Below are positions 22,001 to 34,511 of a stretch of 64,000 bases of DNA, piece after piece. Made by a program: the position numbers and the translations under genes. Below the pieces are notes generated by a model. It did no database searches. It saw nothing but the letters and a program-made list of their open reading frames with translations, and was not told the DNA's origin. The first letter of the stretch is position 1; each line of letters opens with the position of its first letter. This DNA is from Corylus avellana (Eukaryota > Streptophyta > Magnoliopsida > Fagales > Betulaceae): NCBI RefSeq assembly GCF_901000735.1, contig NC_081551.1, forward strand, positions 3,843,605 to 3,907,604. Direction: 5' to 3'.

Positions 22001-25000
22001 TTCACCAACTTGTGTCATGTTTCATGCCATAAACATGAGTGGATCGAAATTCCTGTTTCTCTTCTCAAAACCATGTAAACTATAATTTATATCAATCAAA
22101 CCATGTGGTGATGACATGTATCCAATGAACCCAGGTACACAATTTCTTTCAATATCCATTACAAGTAACCAGAAAAAATTAAACTAAGCTCTTTAACAAT
22201 CTACTTACTTTTAGGCTCTGCCGTTCACTTTTCATTTGAAGCACTTGATCTAATATGGTAGTTGATAAGTGTTTAAACAGACTCGTCAATTCTAGTTCCC
22301 ATAACTTTCTACTCTTAAATTGAACTTCATTGTTCCATTGTCAAGATTGAGAACACAACCCTTTTTATTTTTGGTAAGTAAGAAACACAATCCAAGAAAA
22401 AGAAAATGTCCAATTTTCTTGAAGGAATTGGTGTCAATTATGCATAGATCTCTATGTTACTATTTGAGAGACTGCTATTTCCATGGAGGGAGGGATAGAT
22501 GAGCCACCATCATCTCATAATCTTTTCACCTTGCTGTTTGTTGTCAAGTTCCTAGGAATGAGAAGTTTTGGCCCCTTCAATGTTTGGGTTAAAATGGTTA
22601 AGAACTTTACACAATAAAGGGAATTTTCATCTAGTTATCCATTTAAGGACGCATAAGTTAAGGCGTTGTGTCCTTGGGTTCTCTGGATGTTTTTCTTCTT
22701 TCTGGGTGCGATTGATATGCAAGGTATCTGTGGGTATCAGATAATTAAATTGCTCTTAAAATATATTAAATATGTTAATTTTCTTGTTCCTCTTTATTTT
22801 TAACTATGCGCCTGGTTCTTACTTGTTGCAGCTTTACAGGAAACAGATTGAACTGTGGCAACAATTTCCCTGTACTTTGTGCATCTAAAAGTGACGATTC
22901 AGGTTATTGGATCTGATTTTAACATTGAGAAAGTTTTCTAAAGTAAAATAGTTCAGCTAATCCTTTCTCTTACAAGCTTCATGCCAATATTTTCCTTCTC
23001 TTGACAGGTGCTTTGAGTAAGCCAAAGATTGGAGTTATTCTTGGAGTTGTTGGAGGGTGTATTGTTATTCTTCTTCTTGGTGGCTTGCTGTTTCTTCTGT
23101 GTAAGCATAGACACAAAAACGACAAGCGTGAAGTTTTCGTAGATGTTGCAGGTTTGTTTTCTTTTTTTCTTTTTTGATGAATGAGCAACTCTTTAATATA
23201 TCAATCAATGAAGTACAAAGCACTCTAGCAATTATGCTAGAAAACTCAAGGAAACAAGTTTCCTAAACACCAAAACTATACAGTGAGGACTAACCAAACT
23301 ATACAGCACAAAACCAGTATATAAAAGAAAAAACAAGCAGAAGCCAAAATATCAGTTCCCTGGAGATTATTAGCTGAAGCTCCAGAGAAAGGAGAAACAA
23401 CCAGCCACTTCTATTACCATAAGCCATAAGCCTCAGCAGAAAAGCTTCAAGAGAACCAATCAAAAGCACCTTCATACCCCTGCATCTACTGCAAGGACAC
23501 CTTCAGCAATTACACCAGAGCAGCACCCCATCCCACACTAATCCAGAAAACCTCAACGTTCAACTACACTACCAGATACTGCACCATTTAATTTCAGCAT
23601 CTTGCAAACACAGCTTAGCCACTCCAATAAAACCACTCCAGTAAAATCCAACTACTCCAGCAGATCCTACAGAGACTACACTTCAAAGATACCCTCCAAC
23701 AAGCCCCAATTATTACATAATTCTTCATTTTCCTTCTCTTAAACCTGCCCTTAGACATAACCCTCGTTCTAACTTCCCATCTAATTTTCTGGACAAGTTT
23801 TTCCTCAGTGAGCAGCTGCTTTCCATGCTTAATATTATTTCTCTCCCTCCATATATTGTAGACAGAAGCACTCAAAACCAGTTTACTTTTTACTTGTTAA
23901 ACTGATTCAACGGCCTGCTATTAATTACATAATACAAGATCTTATAGTCCATATTATACAATAATGTTCAGCTCTTTTTACGTGACATCTCCGGTGTGAA
24001 GCCATTATGTGAAACATTCTTTTAAATTTCAGCATATCGGCATGGACTTCTAAAGAGCTCACTTAAACTAGCCAAGCTTTTGAATTGGCTCAATGATATT
24101 ACATTTTGTCTAATTCATGATTATTCAACTGAGTCGGCTTAGTATGTCACAGAATTATGTGTAGCTGCTACACTAATTTCTCGTTTTCCCATGATGCAAG
24201 AATAATATTCCTGTAAACTTTGAGTTCTCTGTTTGCTCCCAAAGTATTGTGTGTACACACCTCATACATCTGGGTAACATTCTCAGTGCCAGAACATATG
24301 TGCTCAAGGCGCTGCCAAATGGCCTTTGATGTAAAGCAAAGATGCAATAGAGTAGAACCTATACTTGATTTGATACTCGTAGGTGTGAGTGACATGATTT
24401 GATCATCCTCCTGGTCCCAAAGGCTAGATGAATCAGTGGTTTTCGGCTTTTTTGAAACTAAATGCTCTCAAAACTTTACCTCTCAAAAACACTTTAATAG
24501 AATAAGCCCAATAAATATATATTTTTTTTCATTGAACTTAATGAAATCAAAGAATTAAACACCAATGTCAGATGAATGAGTTTAGGTTTAGCAGCCATGT
24601 TCCCTGCTAAATCCATTGATTTGGCTAAAATGGTGGCTTGGAATTGGCCAAAAAATGATTGAATTAAAAAAAAAAAGGTTTGAACCGGCTGAAAAAGAGA
24701 TTTTACTGGCCGAAAAACAGTTAAGCCAGTCAAAAAACGGTTTAACTGGCCAAAAAAGAGGCTGTACCCGGCTGAAAATAGTTACTGTCTGAAAAAGAGA
24801 TGATACTAGCTGAAAATTAGAGAAAACTGGCCAAAAGAAGCTGGAACTGGCAGTCTTTTGTCGATTCCTAATGCTCTGATACCTTGTTAGAACATTGGCA
24901 TTTCCAAAAGAGAGGCCCAATCATAAACTTTGGCCTTCATAATTTATTAATATTAATCAGATCAGTTACATCATTCTAGAATAGGGGTACCTCATAGGGA

Positions 25001-27350
25001 CACATCATAGGGACGCCTTGCACTTCTTCTAGAATAGAGACACTTGTCCCTTTTCTTTCTTCTAAAATAAAAATTAGTTTCGATCATGTAGTTGATTAGT
25101 CCGTCAAACACTTAACTCTATTTAATTAAGTTCAATCATTGTGTTTCTCTGCTTATCTTGTCAATGTATTTGCTTGGTGGCGTGCCTTTATTCTTCAAGA
25201 ATCTCGAGTGCTTGTTCTCAAATGAATAGAATTGGTATTTGATGTGAGCTTTAACTCAGGAATCTGCTTTGAAAGTTTCACTTTGATGTTTTTAGCTTTT
25301 ATGCTGACTGTTCAGGTGAAGTTGACCGAAGAATTGCATTTGGTCAACTGAGAAGATTTTCATGGAGGGAATTACAGTTAGCTACAGACAACTTCAGTGA
25401 GAAAAATGTTTTAGGACAGGGAGGTTTTGGAAAAGTTTATAAAGGGGTTCTTTCTGATAACACAAAAGTTGCTGTGAAACGTTTGACTGACTATGAGAGT
25501 CCTGGGGGAGATGCAGCTTTCCAGCGTGAAGTTGAGATGATAAGTGTAGCTGTTCACCGGAATCTTTTACGGCTGATTGGGTTTTGCACAACTCCAACAG
25601 AACGCCTTTTAGTTTATCCCTTCATGCAGAACTTAAGTGTTGCCTATCGTCTACGAGGTATCAGTTCTCTAAATAATGTATGTGGACGGCATCTGTTAAT
25701 ACCGGAATGCTCAGAATTTGACACACACACACACACTGATAGGTTGAACAGATGCAGAACTTGGTTTTTCTGTACATCTGCAAATGTTGAACAACCTGAC
25801 TGGTTGGTGGGCATGCCTGGGCAGCTGGCCACCATCTGCAGGCTTGAGGTGGCCTGCAGCAAACTTGAGTCAGCCAGTGATGAATTTCGTGTGTGTGTAT
25901 GTGTGTCTTACATCTACAGATGAAAATCATTTAGGCTGTTTAAGTGCCTGAAGTTAAAGTTCATTCAGAACTTTTAAGTCATTTCAAAGGAGATAATCCA
26001 CAGTTTTCTTTGTTGATGGAAGTATATTCTATGTTTGCGGTTACGGAAAGTAGTTCAAGTTGATCTTTATAATATTAGAAAAAAAAAAGGAACTAAGAAA
26101 GGTAGAAGAATTGATTAAATTGGGATTGAGGAATGATGCCTTTTAAAATTCTTTAATTTCAGGAAAAATGTTCCAAAACCCTCCGGTTCTTTTCTCGATT
26201 TTGCCTTTTAGGCCCCAGTTGTTAATTTGGCCATTTCAAGACTCGAGTTTAGGAAGATATCAAATCAAAGACTTTCAATAACGTTGATAACACCATTGTG
26301 CTTTGTCATTGTATTTCATTAACATGCAAGTCCTTTGTCAATAATTACACCATTGTGCTTTGTTGGGTGGTAGGATGTTAAATCACTTTTTATGTAGCTT
26401 ATTGGGCCATTTTATAGCAGCCTTTCTAATGATATCATAATGACATTGAGCATTGATGCAGAACTTAAACCTGGGGAGCCTGTTTTGGTTTGGCCTAAAA
26501 GAAAACAAATTGCTATAGGCACAGCTCGTGGCCTAGAGTACCTGCATGAACATTGCAATCCTAAAATTATTCATCGGGATGTTAAGGCCGCAAATGTGTT
26601 ACTCGATGAAGATTTTGAAGCAGTTGTTGGTGATTTTGGCCTCGCAAAATTGGTTGATGTGAGAAAGACTAACGTGACAACTCAAGTTCGTGGGACAATG
26701 GGCCACATAGCACCTGAGTACTTGTCCACTGGGAAGTCATCCGAGAGGACTGATGTTTTTGGTTATGGAATAATGCTTTTAGAACTTGTGACAGGTCAAA
26801 GAGCAATTGACTTTTCGCGCTTGGAAGAAGAAGATGATGTTTTATTGCTTGACCATGTAAGATAATCATCTTGAAGAAAGAATATGGTGACTCCATTTCT
26901 CACAACAAAGTGAACTATCTTTCTGTCTATGCTTATTGGTCCCCTGTGCTCATCATCTTTAAAGTTTTTAGTTCTGCACTCTTTTTGAGCTTTTACTTGC
27001 TAATTAGTGAGTTCTGTATTAATCTTCATGTGAAGGTCAAGAAGCTAGAAAGGGAGAAGAGACTGGATGCTATTGTAGATCATAACCTAAATAAAAGTTA
27101 CTTCATTCAAGAGGTGGAAATGATGATCCAAGTTGCATTACTTTGTACTCAATCATCACCAGACGACCGTCCGGCAATGTCAGAGGTGGTACGGATGCTG
27201 GAAGGAGAGGGACTGGCTGAGAGGTGGGAAGAATGGCAGCATGTTGAGGTTACTCGCAGGCAAGAGTATGAGAGACTGCAGAGAAGATTTGACTGGGGAG
27301 AAGATTCGGTGTATAACCAAGATGCCATTGAATTGTCTGGTGGAAGATGA
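19078..27350 (+). CDS. RLK1: LRR-II receptor-like serine/threonine kinase (At5g10290/At5g65240-like)
   Basis: Coding exons: 19078-19156, 19659-19791, 19960-20031, 21219-21362, 21469-21540, 21677-21742, 22832-22902, 23008-23151, 25316-25657, 26462-26856, 27036-27350. All have GT...AG borders and join in frame to 610 residues (606 if the better-context ATG at 19090 is used), matching the family's 600-615. Order: signal peptide (1-26), N-cap with PCTWSNVQC, about five LRRs in 72-base exon units (residues 71-190), short Cys-containing linker, transmembrane helix (about 219-243), kinase with [15 protein letters not shown] Lys near 315, HRDVK near 412 (RD kinase), DFG near 432, [10 protein letters not shown], and the conserved tail ending AIELSGGR. 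A plasma-membrane receptor or co-receptor is expected from SERK/NIK kinship; the ligand is unknown. Intron 9 carries a LINE and other repeats (23160-25075). Confidence 0.95.
20466..20742 (+). mobile_element. TRIM-type miniature LTR element in RLK1 intron
   Basis: Two LTR-like ends of about 75 bp share TATTAAT, AAATGATTAAATT / AATATTTAAATT, CTTTT(A/G)GGATAAGTGGTGATTT. Just after the left one lies TGGTATCGGAGC (20542-20553), one mismatch from the initiator-Met tRNA primer-binding site TGGTATCAGAGC. No coding region. Related copies are at 37661, 38989 and (inverted) 43425. Confidence 0.75.
23160..23885 (-). mobile_element. 5'-truncated L1 LINE in RLK1 intron 9
   Basis: On the minus strand, 23875-23615 encodes the tail of a plant LINE RNase H-like domain ([14 protein letters not shown]). 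The 3' end is near 23175, with TACTTCATTGATTGATATATTAA and an A-rich tail (T-rich on plus). RLK2's equivalent intron (45036-45792) runs from GGTTTGTTTTCC straight into TTTTTACTTCTTAAAC with no insert, giving an empty site. Ends GTTTGTTTTCTTTTT and GTTTACTTTTTACTTG may be an imperfect target duplication. Confidence 0.85.
24185..25075 (-). mobile_element. Second insertion in RLK1 intron 9: Ty1/copia gag-like fragment plus degenerate repeats
   Basis: RLK2's intron lacks this block. On the minus strand 24395-24168 reads like part of a copia gag (UBN2) domain, with [14 protein letters not shown] and later [10 protein letters not shown]. Between 24660 and 24850 are degenerate copies of a unit close to AACTGGCCAAAAAACGGTTT. 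Boundaries are approximate, set by where homology to RLK2's intron stops and resumes. Confidence 0.55.
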
Positions 27351-28720
27351 GGTAATGGATAAGTCTGGGTCCATTCCACCCCACCCACACCTTGAATTAT
27401 AGGCATATAGTTTCCTTTTTGGTAGGGTATAGCTTCCTTTTTTTTTTTTTTTTTTTTAATGATGCCTAGTTTTATACCCAATTGAAAGAATCATGGCTCT
27501 CAAACTTGATATTGATGCTTTGCTGGTTCATGCCTTTTTTTTTTCCTTTGTTATTTTTATATGTTTCTTATGTTCCTTTGGGTCTGTGATCAAACTCATC
27601 AAGACCATGCATTTTTATAAAATGATACTTTTCTCATTATTGCTGAATGTCTTTTCCACCATTTTAATTTCAGTAATCTCCATCGAAAAGAAAAATAATA
27701 ATATAATAACCTGGTCTTGTAATTTTGCATCTCATGTTAGAGCGACATATATGTACCTATGCAAATATGGTGATCTACTGATCTCTCTCTCTCTCACACA
27801 CACAAAAGGATAAATCGACCACTTTGAGAGATCATACCTCCAATTGATCACTTCGAAAGGGATTGACTCTAAATGTAGTATAAAAGCAAATGATAATTTT
27901 ATTCATGAATTGCCATATGACATCTATATCCTTTCATAGAGAGGATCATAACTTATTCTAGAAAAATAGCTATTACAAAATCACTTGCTAGTGAGAAAAG
28001 ATTGCAATCATGCAATTATTACAGAATAATGCCTATAAAAGTATAAAGACTGCAGTAAAATACATTTATTATTATTATGGGCCAATCAGAAAAATATTAT
28101 AGAAATATTAAGGGGATCCTATTATTTCCCTACCCTTCAAAACAACCTTTGTCCTTCGATTTATTTTGTCTGCGGTGTATTAAATTGAGGAGAGTTTCGG
28201 AATTGACTTCAAAGAAAATTAACCAGGTGATCTGAGCCCTCTGATATGTGAAGTCTCAGGTGTTCACTATGTGAAAACAAAGGTCACGTGCTACATGTGC
28301 TAAGTTCCTGCAGTTTTTCTCCCCGTGATGCTTGACTCTCTATCTGTTCATTATTATGAAGTCTTTCACTTTTGTAACTAAATATCTTGCCAAAGCAGAT
28401 GCGATAATGTTTGTGTGTTTGATGTGCAATGGATGTCTAATCAAATATAATGTTGCCACTCATTGCACGTTGCTTGTCTATAGATGTACTTTTTCAATTT
28501 GGTAGATGCAATGCATATGAATACGTGTGATATATAGTTACAGTGTTTGAAGAGATAGCGAGTGTTAAATCAATGTTTGTCGGTCTCACAAGTTTAGGCA
28601 AATAGCAATAAATGAATTTATTTATTTAAATCACCACTTATTGAAAATGAGAAACTAATCTTTTCTCGTTTCGAAGTGGAAGTGTCATCAGCATAACACA
28701 ATTGAAACTCCTACGTCAAC
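27351..28720. other. RLK1 3' UTR and intergenic DNA
   Basis: The first 60 bases after the stop are alignable to the RLK2 3' flank (AAGTCTGGG, ATTATAGGCAT), so they are transcribed or conserved. Beyond about 27800 there is AT-rich DNA with a CT/CA microsatellite (27782-27805). No further gene. Confidence 0.5.
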
Positions 28721-29066
28721 GCCCCATTTTGGGTGGTCTTGAGCCTCTCTTCACCCCCAGAAATTAGTTCAAGAGGTGATGCTTTTCTTCACATTTATAA
28801 ATTGACTATTAGCCATTTTCATAACCGATGTGGCAAAACGTCAACAATCTTCCCCTCACACTTTGGGCCTTGGGCTGGAGTAGAGACAATCCATTTTTTT
28901 CGTGGACTATTGGGTCAAGATTTGTTGGTTGGACTTGGACTCTGATACCAGTATTGGGTGATCTTGGACATCTCTTCACCCTAAAAGCTAGCTCAAGAGG
29001 TGATGTTTTTCCTCACACTTATAAATTGACCATGAACCCCTTCCACATTCGATGCGGGATAATCCC
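28721..29066 (-). mobile_element. Complete TRIM element (LTR - PBS - LTR)
   Basis: Direct repeats of about 115 bp at 28721-28840 and 28951-29066 share TTGGGTG, CTTGGAC/CTTGAGC, CTCTCTTCACCC, TTCAAGAGGTGATG, CTCACA and TTATAAATTGAC. Adjoining the right repeat, 28937-28950 read on the minus strand is TGGTATCAGAGTCC, a good tRNA-Met primer-binding site. The middle is only about 95 bp and encodes nothing: the structure of a terminal-repeat retrotransposon in miniature, on the minus strand. Confidence 0.88.
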
Positions 29067-29742
29067 AAGACCCCAAGAACAAAAAAGTAAGAAACGAAGA
29101 GGGGAGGAAAAAAAAGAAAAAAAGAAAAAAGAAAAAAGGAAGAGGGTTTCCATCGGGAAAGATAGGGAAAATTAATCTGATTTAACAGAATTAGACAAAT
29201 AATGGTGGAAGTATAAGTCAGCAATGGCTTCATTTTCTGTCTCTTGTGTCTGCTTACAGACGCGCAGGTGACAAGTCTGTGGGATGGATCCTCCATCCCC
29301 CATCTTCACCAGAGCTAAAGGTTAAATATGCTAATGATCTCAAATCATTGAAATATTTCCTCTAGTTTAGTTTAGTGTTTGTTTTCAGTGAATTCCTAAA
29401 GTGGAAATGATTCTGAATAAGGTTTTATCATTTTCATTTTCCCAAAGCTTCTGTTCGAAATCATTCACGAAAAAGAAAATGTCACACCTATGAATTCAGT
29501 CAATTGACAGCGCTGTCTGAGGAACAACGTTGTTCCTGATCTGTTTTAGCAGATTGGGTGGTGCCCGCTTATGACTTTGGATTGAAAAGCTCACTGGACT
29601 TGTTTTTTGACTTTGATTTACAAGTAAGGCCAGTTTTCCATTAGAATCGAAGCCAAAAAGTCACTTAAAACATGTCACGTGTGAAAATCTAAAAAGTAAT
29701 AGTTAACGGATCTTAGATTATCAAATCTGGGTTTAATTACAA
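29067..29742. other. Intergenic, downstream of small gene A
   Basis: Contains a purine tract (29098-29155). No gene recognised. Confidence 0.4.
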
Positions 29743-30012
29743 CTATCTAATACAAATCTCATTCAAGGTGTGCAGCAGAGGCTTATTCATTGCAGCAACA
29801 GCTTTAGCCCATTCACGCATCCTGGCTTTCATCCATTCTTCATGAGCCACCAAAACATCAGCACCCATTTTCTCCACTCCAATGCTAAAACTCTGGTCAG
29901 CAAGCAGATGTGGTGCTGGATTTTCAAACCCAACCTTCTTCTCCCACTCTTCAAGCTTGATGTCGCATTGTGTGTAATCCATGCCCGCCATTGCCAGAGC
30001 TTCAATAGACAT
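29743..30012 (-). CDS. Small unknown protein, family copy A
   Basis: 89 residues from the Met that begins MSIEALAMAGMDYTQCDI; an upstream in-frame Met (30066) adds 18 residues absent from the other copies, so the inner start is chosen. Conserved parts shared with B-E: N-terminal MSIEALAMAG-DY, an EEW, a middle P-HLLA(D/E)Q, and a C-terminal KARMREWAKAVAA helix. No signal peptide, membrane segment or known catalytic motif. It lies tail-to-tail with RLK1. I do not recognise the family. A is the most diverged of the five copies and is the one that sits next to RLK1. Confidence 0.75.
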   Translation of the reverse strand: MSIEALAMAGMDYTQCDIKLEEWEKKVGFENPAPHLLADQSFSIGVEKMGADVLVAHEEWMKARMREWAKAVAAMNKPLLHTLNEICIR

Positions 30013-31500
30013 TGCTTCTCCAATATACAATATAAATATATAAATATCTACTTGTGTTTTGTTCAAAAAGATCTTGCTACAATGCTACTGCTTCTTTTTA
30101 CCTCAAAAAATCATAAAGGGTAACATTTATATGTGGATTCTTGACAGGGAAAAGATGAAAATACACGGGCATTGCATTTCATTAGTTGTATGTATCAATT
30201 ATATATCGTTGTACCCGTGATCTTTCTTCCTCTGTACACAATGGTGTCAGTGCATATGTCATGAAGCATAATAAAATCAGTCGTCAGCATGTCTTAGATT
30301 CTATGCTTTTTCACACTGATCAAGTACCCGTGAGAGCAGAAACTTCAATGGTCTTTTAAAAACAAGACATTATTTGACTCGTGAGTTTTGTCATCCGCAG
30401 TTGGCCGGAGGCCGGACGATCAGAATAAAAAATGGAGAAAATTAAACTTAGACATCTTCTTCGGAGAATTTGACGCTTTTACAATTGAGTTGAGCACAAA
30501 AACCGAGCTTTTTTGCTTGTCTGTGATGGTCGAGGAGGCAACAAGATACGTGACATTGATAAGCTGGGCTCTCTACCTTGTTGAGCAAGCGCAGCAGCTT
30601 CGTCTTTTTCACTACCCTCAATGCTTTCTCTATGCAGTGATATCCATACGCATTCTTACATCGAATTATAATAAAGCTTTTAATGGGCAGCGGCCAAGCT
30701 TTTAAAATTTGGCCTAAATACAAAGTAATTTCACCTCTTTAAGGGAGATTTCAAAAGAGAACGGGGGCATCAGCCCGCATAAGACAAGGATCCTCTCTTC
30801 TCTTTTTCAAGTAAAATGACAATGAGTAATTTTCTTGGTCATGATTTAATGTTTTTGAATTTAATGATGTTGATGATATCACATAATAAATATATCTACA
30901 TGCCGTTTAAAATATTTAAATGATATGACATCATATACACTATTAGAGAAACATCATTAAATTATGACTATGAAATGACTCATCTCCATATCACTTGAAA
31001 AAACGGAGATATTAGCCCCTATCTTCTCCAAATAAAGAAAAATGCTATACACCATACTTTTCCTTCATTTTGTTGATGTGGTGCAACATGTGAGAGCCTA
31101 CTTGAGATTGCATTAGAGAGCTTAAAAAGTATTTCTTTTAGTACCTAAAAAGTTGTGCCAAACAAAAAGCTGACATGTTTGGTAAAAAATTTCAAAAATA
31201 TTTATTTGACTTTTTTACTCTAAAAATAACAAAAACACACTTTTAGAAAAAAAAACTTAAAAAATGATTTTTTTTTTTCTTTCTAAAAAGCCATTTTTTT
31301 ACTTAATTTTTTATTTTTATTTTTCACCACAATCCTAAACAGATTGAAGTGAAGTAGCCATTTTTATTATTATTTTTTTAAAAAAACAGATGAACAAAAA
31401 ACCACATAAATTAAGTGAGATGAAAGGAAGGTGAATAACATTTCTCTTAAATAAATTAAAAAAAAAAAAATTGAAACGATATTTATAACATCACTTTTGT
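30013..31500. other. Upstream region of small gene A and spacer to RLK2
   Basis: 30080-30620 is alignable to the upstream regions of copies B and E (ACACGGGCATTGCAT, GTCGTCAGCAT, CGGACGATCA, CGGAGCTTT...GCTTG, AAGCTG). The 105-codon plus frame at 30388-30705 falls in this conserved non-coding stretch and is open in no other copy. 31093-31340 is a decayed MITE related to the pair at 37983-38412. Confidence 0.55.
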
Positions 31501-31779
31501 GTCACACAATTCCACACCTCGCACCGTACGGTGTGCCACTTGTGATTGCGGTATAAGTTGTATAACCACGTGCTTGAAATTTGTGGAAATCTTTATAGAA
31601 AAAGTAGAAAGTGGAAGGAACGCGCGGACGCTCGCTCTCAGTCACTGTCTCAAGAAAACAACTTGGGGACGCGCGCGAGGAAGTCGCAAGGCAATAGCCA
31701 TGTCCGTGCCGGTAGAGAGCAGAGTGGACCCTTCCAGAGCTCAAACCCATTTTTCACTCACCAGCAATTGTATTTGTAG

Positions 31780-31922
31780 CGACATTCTTCTACAAAGCTG
31801 TTATTCATTCTTCTGAACCCCAAAATCTTCGACAATTCGATTTAGAGAGCAAAGAAAGGAAGCGAGAAACCAAAAAAAGTCCCAAGCTTCTCTCTCGGAT
31901 TTACTGTGCTTCCTCTCAACAG
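31780..31922 (+). promoter_or_regulatory. RLK2 non-coding exon 1 (5' UTR)
   Basis: Matches the RLK1 leader (TTCTTCTACAAAGCTGT, GCAAAGAAAGGAAGCGAGA) and ends at donor CAACAG/GTTCCC. It is separated from the ATG by a 6.8-kb intron, most of which is a retrotransposon. Confidence 0.65.
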
Positions 31923-32110
31923 GTTCCCTTCTTCTTCTTCTTCTTCTTTTTTGTAGTTTTGTCTTGAGTTTCTCAATTTCAGAAACTGTTGGAAATAGAA
32001 ATGGAAGTAATTTGCATTTGATTTAATTATTATTTCGAAGCTCTGGAAAAGAAAATGAGAAAAAGTAGTGGCAAAAGAGCTAATAAAGTAAAATAATTTG
32101 ACTTGGTTTA

Positions 32111-32448
32111 TGTAACAGAATACTTCTCTAGAACAAAGAATGGAAATGGAAAAGAAAAGAATTAACTTCTTTATTGAATGGAATTGGCCAATTCGAGATG
32201 GTTAATCTCCTACAATTTCTGCCAAATGCAAAAAGACTCCCCTCCCTTGCACTCCACCAGCCTTTATAAGGCTTAATCAGTTGAGGCAATTCTGTTTACA
32301 GTTTTAGTTCCAACTAACTACGATATCCACACGTGCACAATCTCCTAACAGAATTAACTACATAACAGACTTCAACTGCTCTTCCTTTCCAGCTCATCTT
32401 CTAAGCTCCACTTCACTACCTGCCTTCTGTTAGGAACTCCCTGTGACA
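32111..32448 (-). repeat. 3' LTR of the chromovirus
   Basis: The left LTR on the map, and the 3' one in element orientation. It lacks the 9-bp TTAACTACA-type duplication present in the other LTR. Confidence 0.95.
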
Positions 32449-32460
32449 TAGCCTCTCCCT

Positions 32461-33726
32461 TTAAAGCACCTTGCCCACAAGGTGCGGATAAGACTGTTGC
32501 ATGTGAAACAATTCCTCCCAAGAAGCATCATCTTCGGTTTGACCCACCCATTGAACCAAAACCTCAGTGACTGCTCTATTATCCTTCCTTTTACTTCTTC
32601 GAGCCAGAATTTTCAAAGGATCAGATAAGATAAGCCCCTGCATATCAACAGGAGGTAATTGAGGAAGAATAGAATTCCTGCTGCCAAGCTTTAGTTTCAA
32701 TTGAGAGACATGAAAAACTGGATGTATGCGAGTTGTCAATGGTAAATCCAACTCACAAGCCACCTTCCCCACTTTGCGGATAATTTTGAAGGGTCCATAA
32801 AACCGAGGAGATAACTTCAAAGACCTTCTAATACCCACTGACTGTTGTCTATAAGGCTGCAGCCTTAGATAAACCATCTGCCCCACCTCAAAAACTCTTT
32901 CAGATCTCCTTAAATCCGCATACCTTTTCATCCTCTGCTGAGCTTGCTGCAAATTGTTCTTTAACAAAGACAAAATTTGCTCCCTGGAACAAAGAACTTC
33001 ATCAACAGCTTCTAATCTTGTTGTCCCTGGAATATAAGTGAGCAATCGTGGAGGAGGTAAACCATAAACAGCTTCAAAGGGTGTCATTTTGGTAGAAGCA
33101 TGCCATGTAGTATTATACCAATACTTTGCCCATGGCAGCCAAGGCAGCCACTGTTTAGGTCGATTTTGCACAAAACACCTCAAATATGACTCAATACACT
33201 TATTCACAATCTCAGTTTGCCCATCATTTTGAGGGTGATAACTAGTGCTAAATTGCAAAGTAGTGCCTTGAAGTTTAAACAACTCCCTCCAGAAAGCACT
33301 AGTGAAAACAAGGTCTCTATTTGATACTATGGAAGTAGGCATTCCATGTAATCTTATGATATTTTGAACAAACACTTGAGCTATTTTAATTGCTGTATAG
33401 GGATGTGAAAGAGCAATAAGATGGCTATACTTAGACAATCGGTCCACCACCACCATTATCACTAATTGCCCTTGAGAAATAGGTAACCCTTCAACAAAAT
33501 CCATAGATACATCAGCCCAAATTCTGCTAGGAATATGAAGAGGTTGTAACAGTCCAGCAGGAGACATATTCTCATACTTAGATTGTTGGCAAACCTCACA
33601 TTCCCTGATAAACTTCTTGAGGTCTTTAGTCATCCCTTTCCAATAAAAATCCCTTTTGGCCCCTTGTAAAGTTTTATCAAACCCTGAATGACCTGCCATC
33701 GGACCACCATGAACAAAGTGTAACAC
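32461..33726 (-). pseudogene. Chromovirus integrase with chromodomain
   Basis: 421 codons open from an internal Met. The zinc-binding part (H-x-H...CEVC), the catalytic D (MDFVEG), second D (SNRDLVF) and E (NDGQTEIVN), a GPY/F-like module (FYGPFKIIRKVGKV) and a chromodomain (EVLVQWVGQTEDDASWEEL) are all visible, so this domain is intact. It is not a stand-alone gene: the Met is internal and the upstream polyprotein breaks by a frameshift near 33765-33780. It would splice DNA copies into the genome; the chromodomain directs insertion to marked chromatin (family knowledge). Confidence 0.9.
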
Positions 33727-33890
33727 TTGTGCTCTTATGGCTTGAGAACTCCCAATATAGATCCTCTTTTATAGAACAGCAGATTATCCCTAAGGGAAAT
33801 TTTTTTTGAATCCAGCTCACCTTTATCCCATTGATCCAATAAAGCTTTCAACTGCAAATTAGTTTGATACTCAGCTCTTAAATCCTTAAC

Positions 33891-34487
33891 CTAACTGATA
33901 GTAGGTATGGACAGAAGAGGCAAAGTCAACTCAGGTTCCCAATCCTCCCTTCTTGATAGAGCATCCGCCACTCTGTTATCCACTCCCTTTTTGTACTCCA
34001 CTGTAAAGTCATAGCCAATCAACTTAGCGATCCATTTCTGCTGAAATGGGGTACCCACCTTCTGCTCCAAAAGGAATTTCAGACTTTGATTGTCTGTTTT
34101 GACAATGAATGGCCTCCCAACCAAATAAGGTCTCCATTTTTCAATAGCTGTTACTAGGGCAAACAACTCCTCATAAGTGGACATATGAACAGCTTTCCCT
34201 TTGAGGGCTTTACTCAAGAATGCTATTGGCCTACTAGCTTGCATTAACACTGCTCCAATTCCAATACCACGAGTATCACACTCAATCACAAATAGCTGGG
34301 AAAAGTTAGGAAGAGCTAGGACTGGAGCTGCTGTCATGGTAGCCTTGAGACTGTTAAATGCACCAATAGCTGATTCATCCCAAGAAAAAGCATTTTTCTT
34401 TAACATAGCTGTCAATGGGGCTGCAATAGATCCATACCCCTGAATAAATTTTCTGTAGTAACCCGTGAGTCCCAAAAACCCTCTCAA
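33891..34487 (-). pseudogene. Chromovirus RNase H segment
   Basis: 198 codons covering the end of the RT thumb (FLGLTGYYRKFI) and RNase H (VIECDTRGIGIG, YEELFALV, VKTDNQSLKFLL, ADALSR). The frame is cut off from RT by a TAG where related elements have Trp (34509-34511), and ends at a stop before the linker to integrase. Confidence 0.9.
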
Positions 34488-34511
34488 AGACTTAAGAGTT
34501 TTAGGAAAAGG

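Noticed and set aside
21879..22085. 68-codon frame in an RLK1 intron
   Set aside because: Lies between exons 7 and 8, and its counterpart in RLK2 is not open.
25394..25597. Minus-strand frames under RLK1 kinase exons
   Set aside because: Antisense shadows of a coding exon.
30388..30705. 105-codon plus-strand frame
   Set aside because: It lies in the conserved upstream DNA of small gene A, and the frame is not kept in copies B-E.
31499..31816. 105-codon plus frame and its minus-strand counterpart upstream of RLK2
   Set aside because: They overlap the conserved 5' UTR exon and promoter, and the frame is not kept in RLK1.
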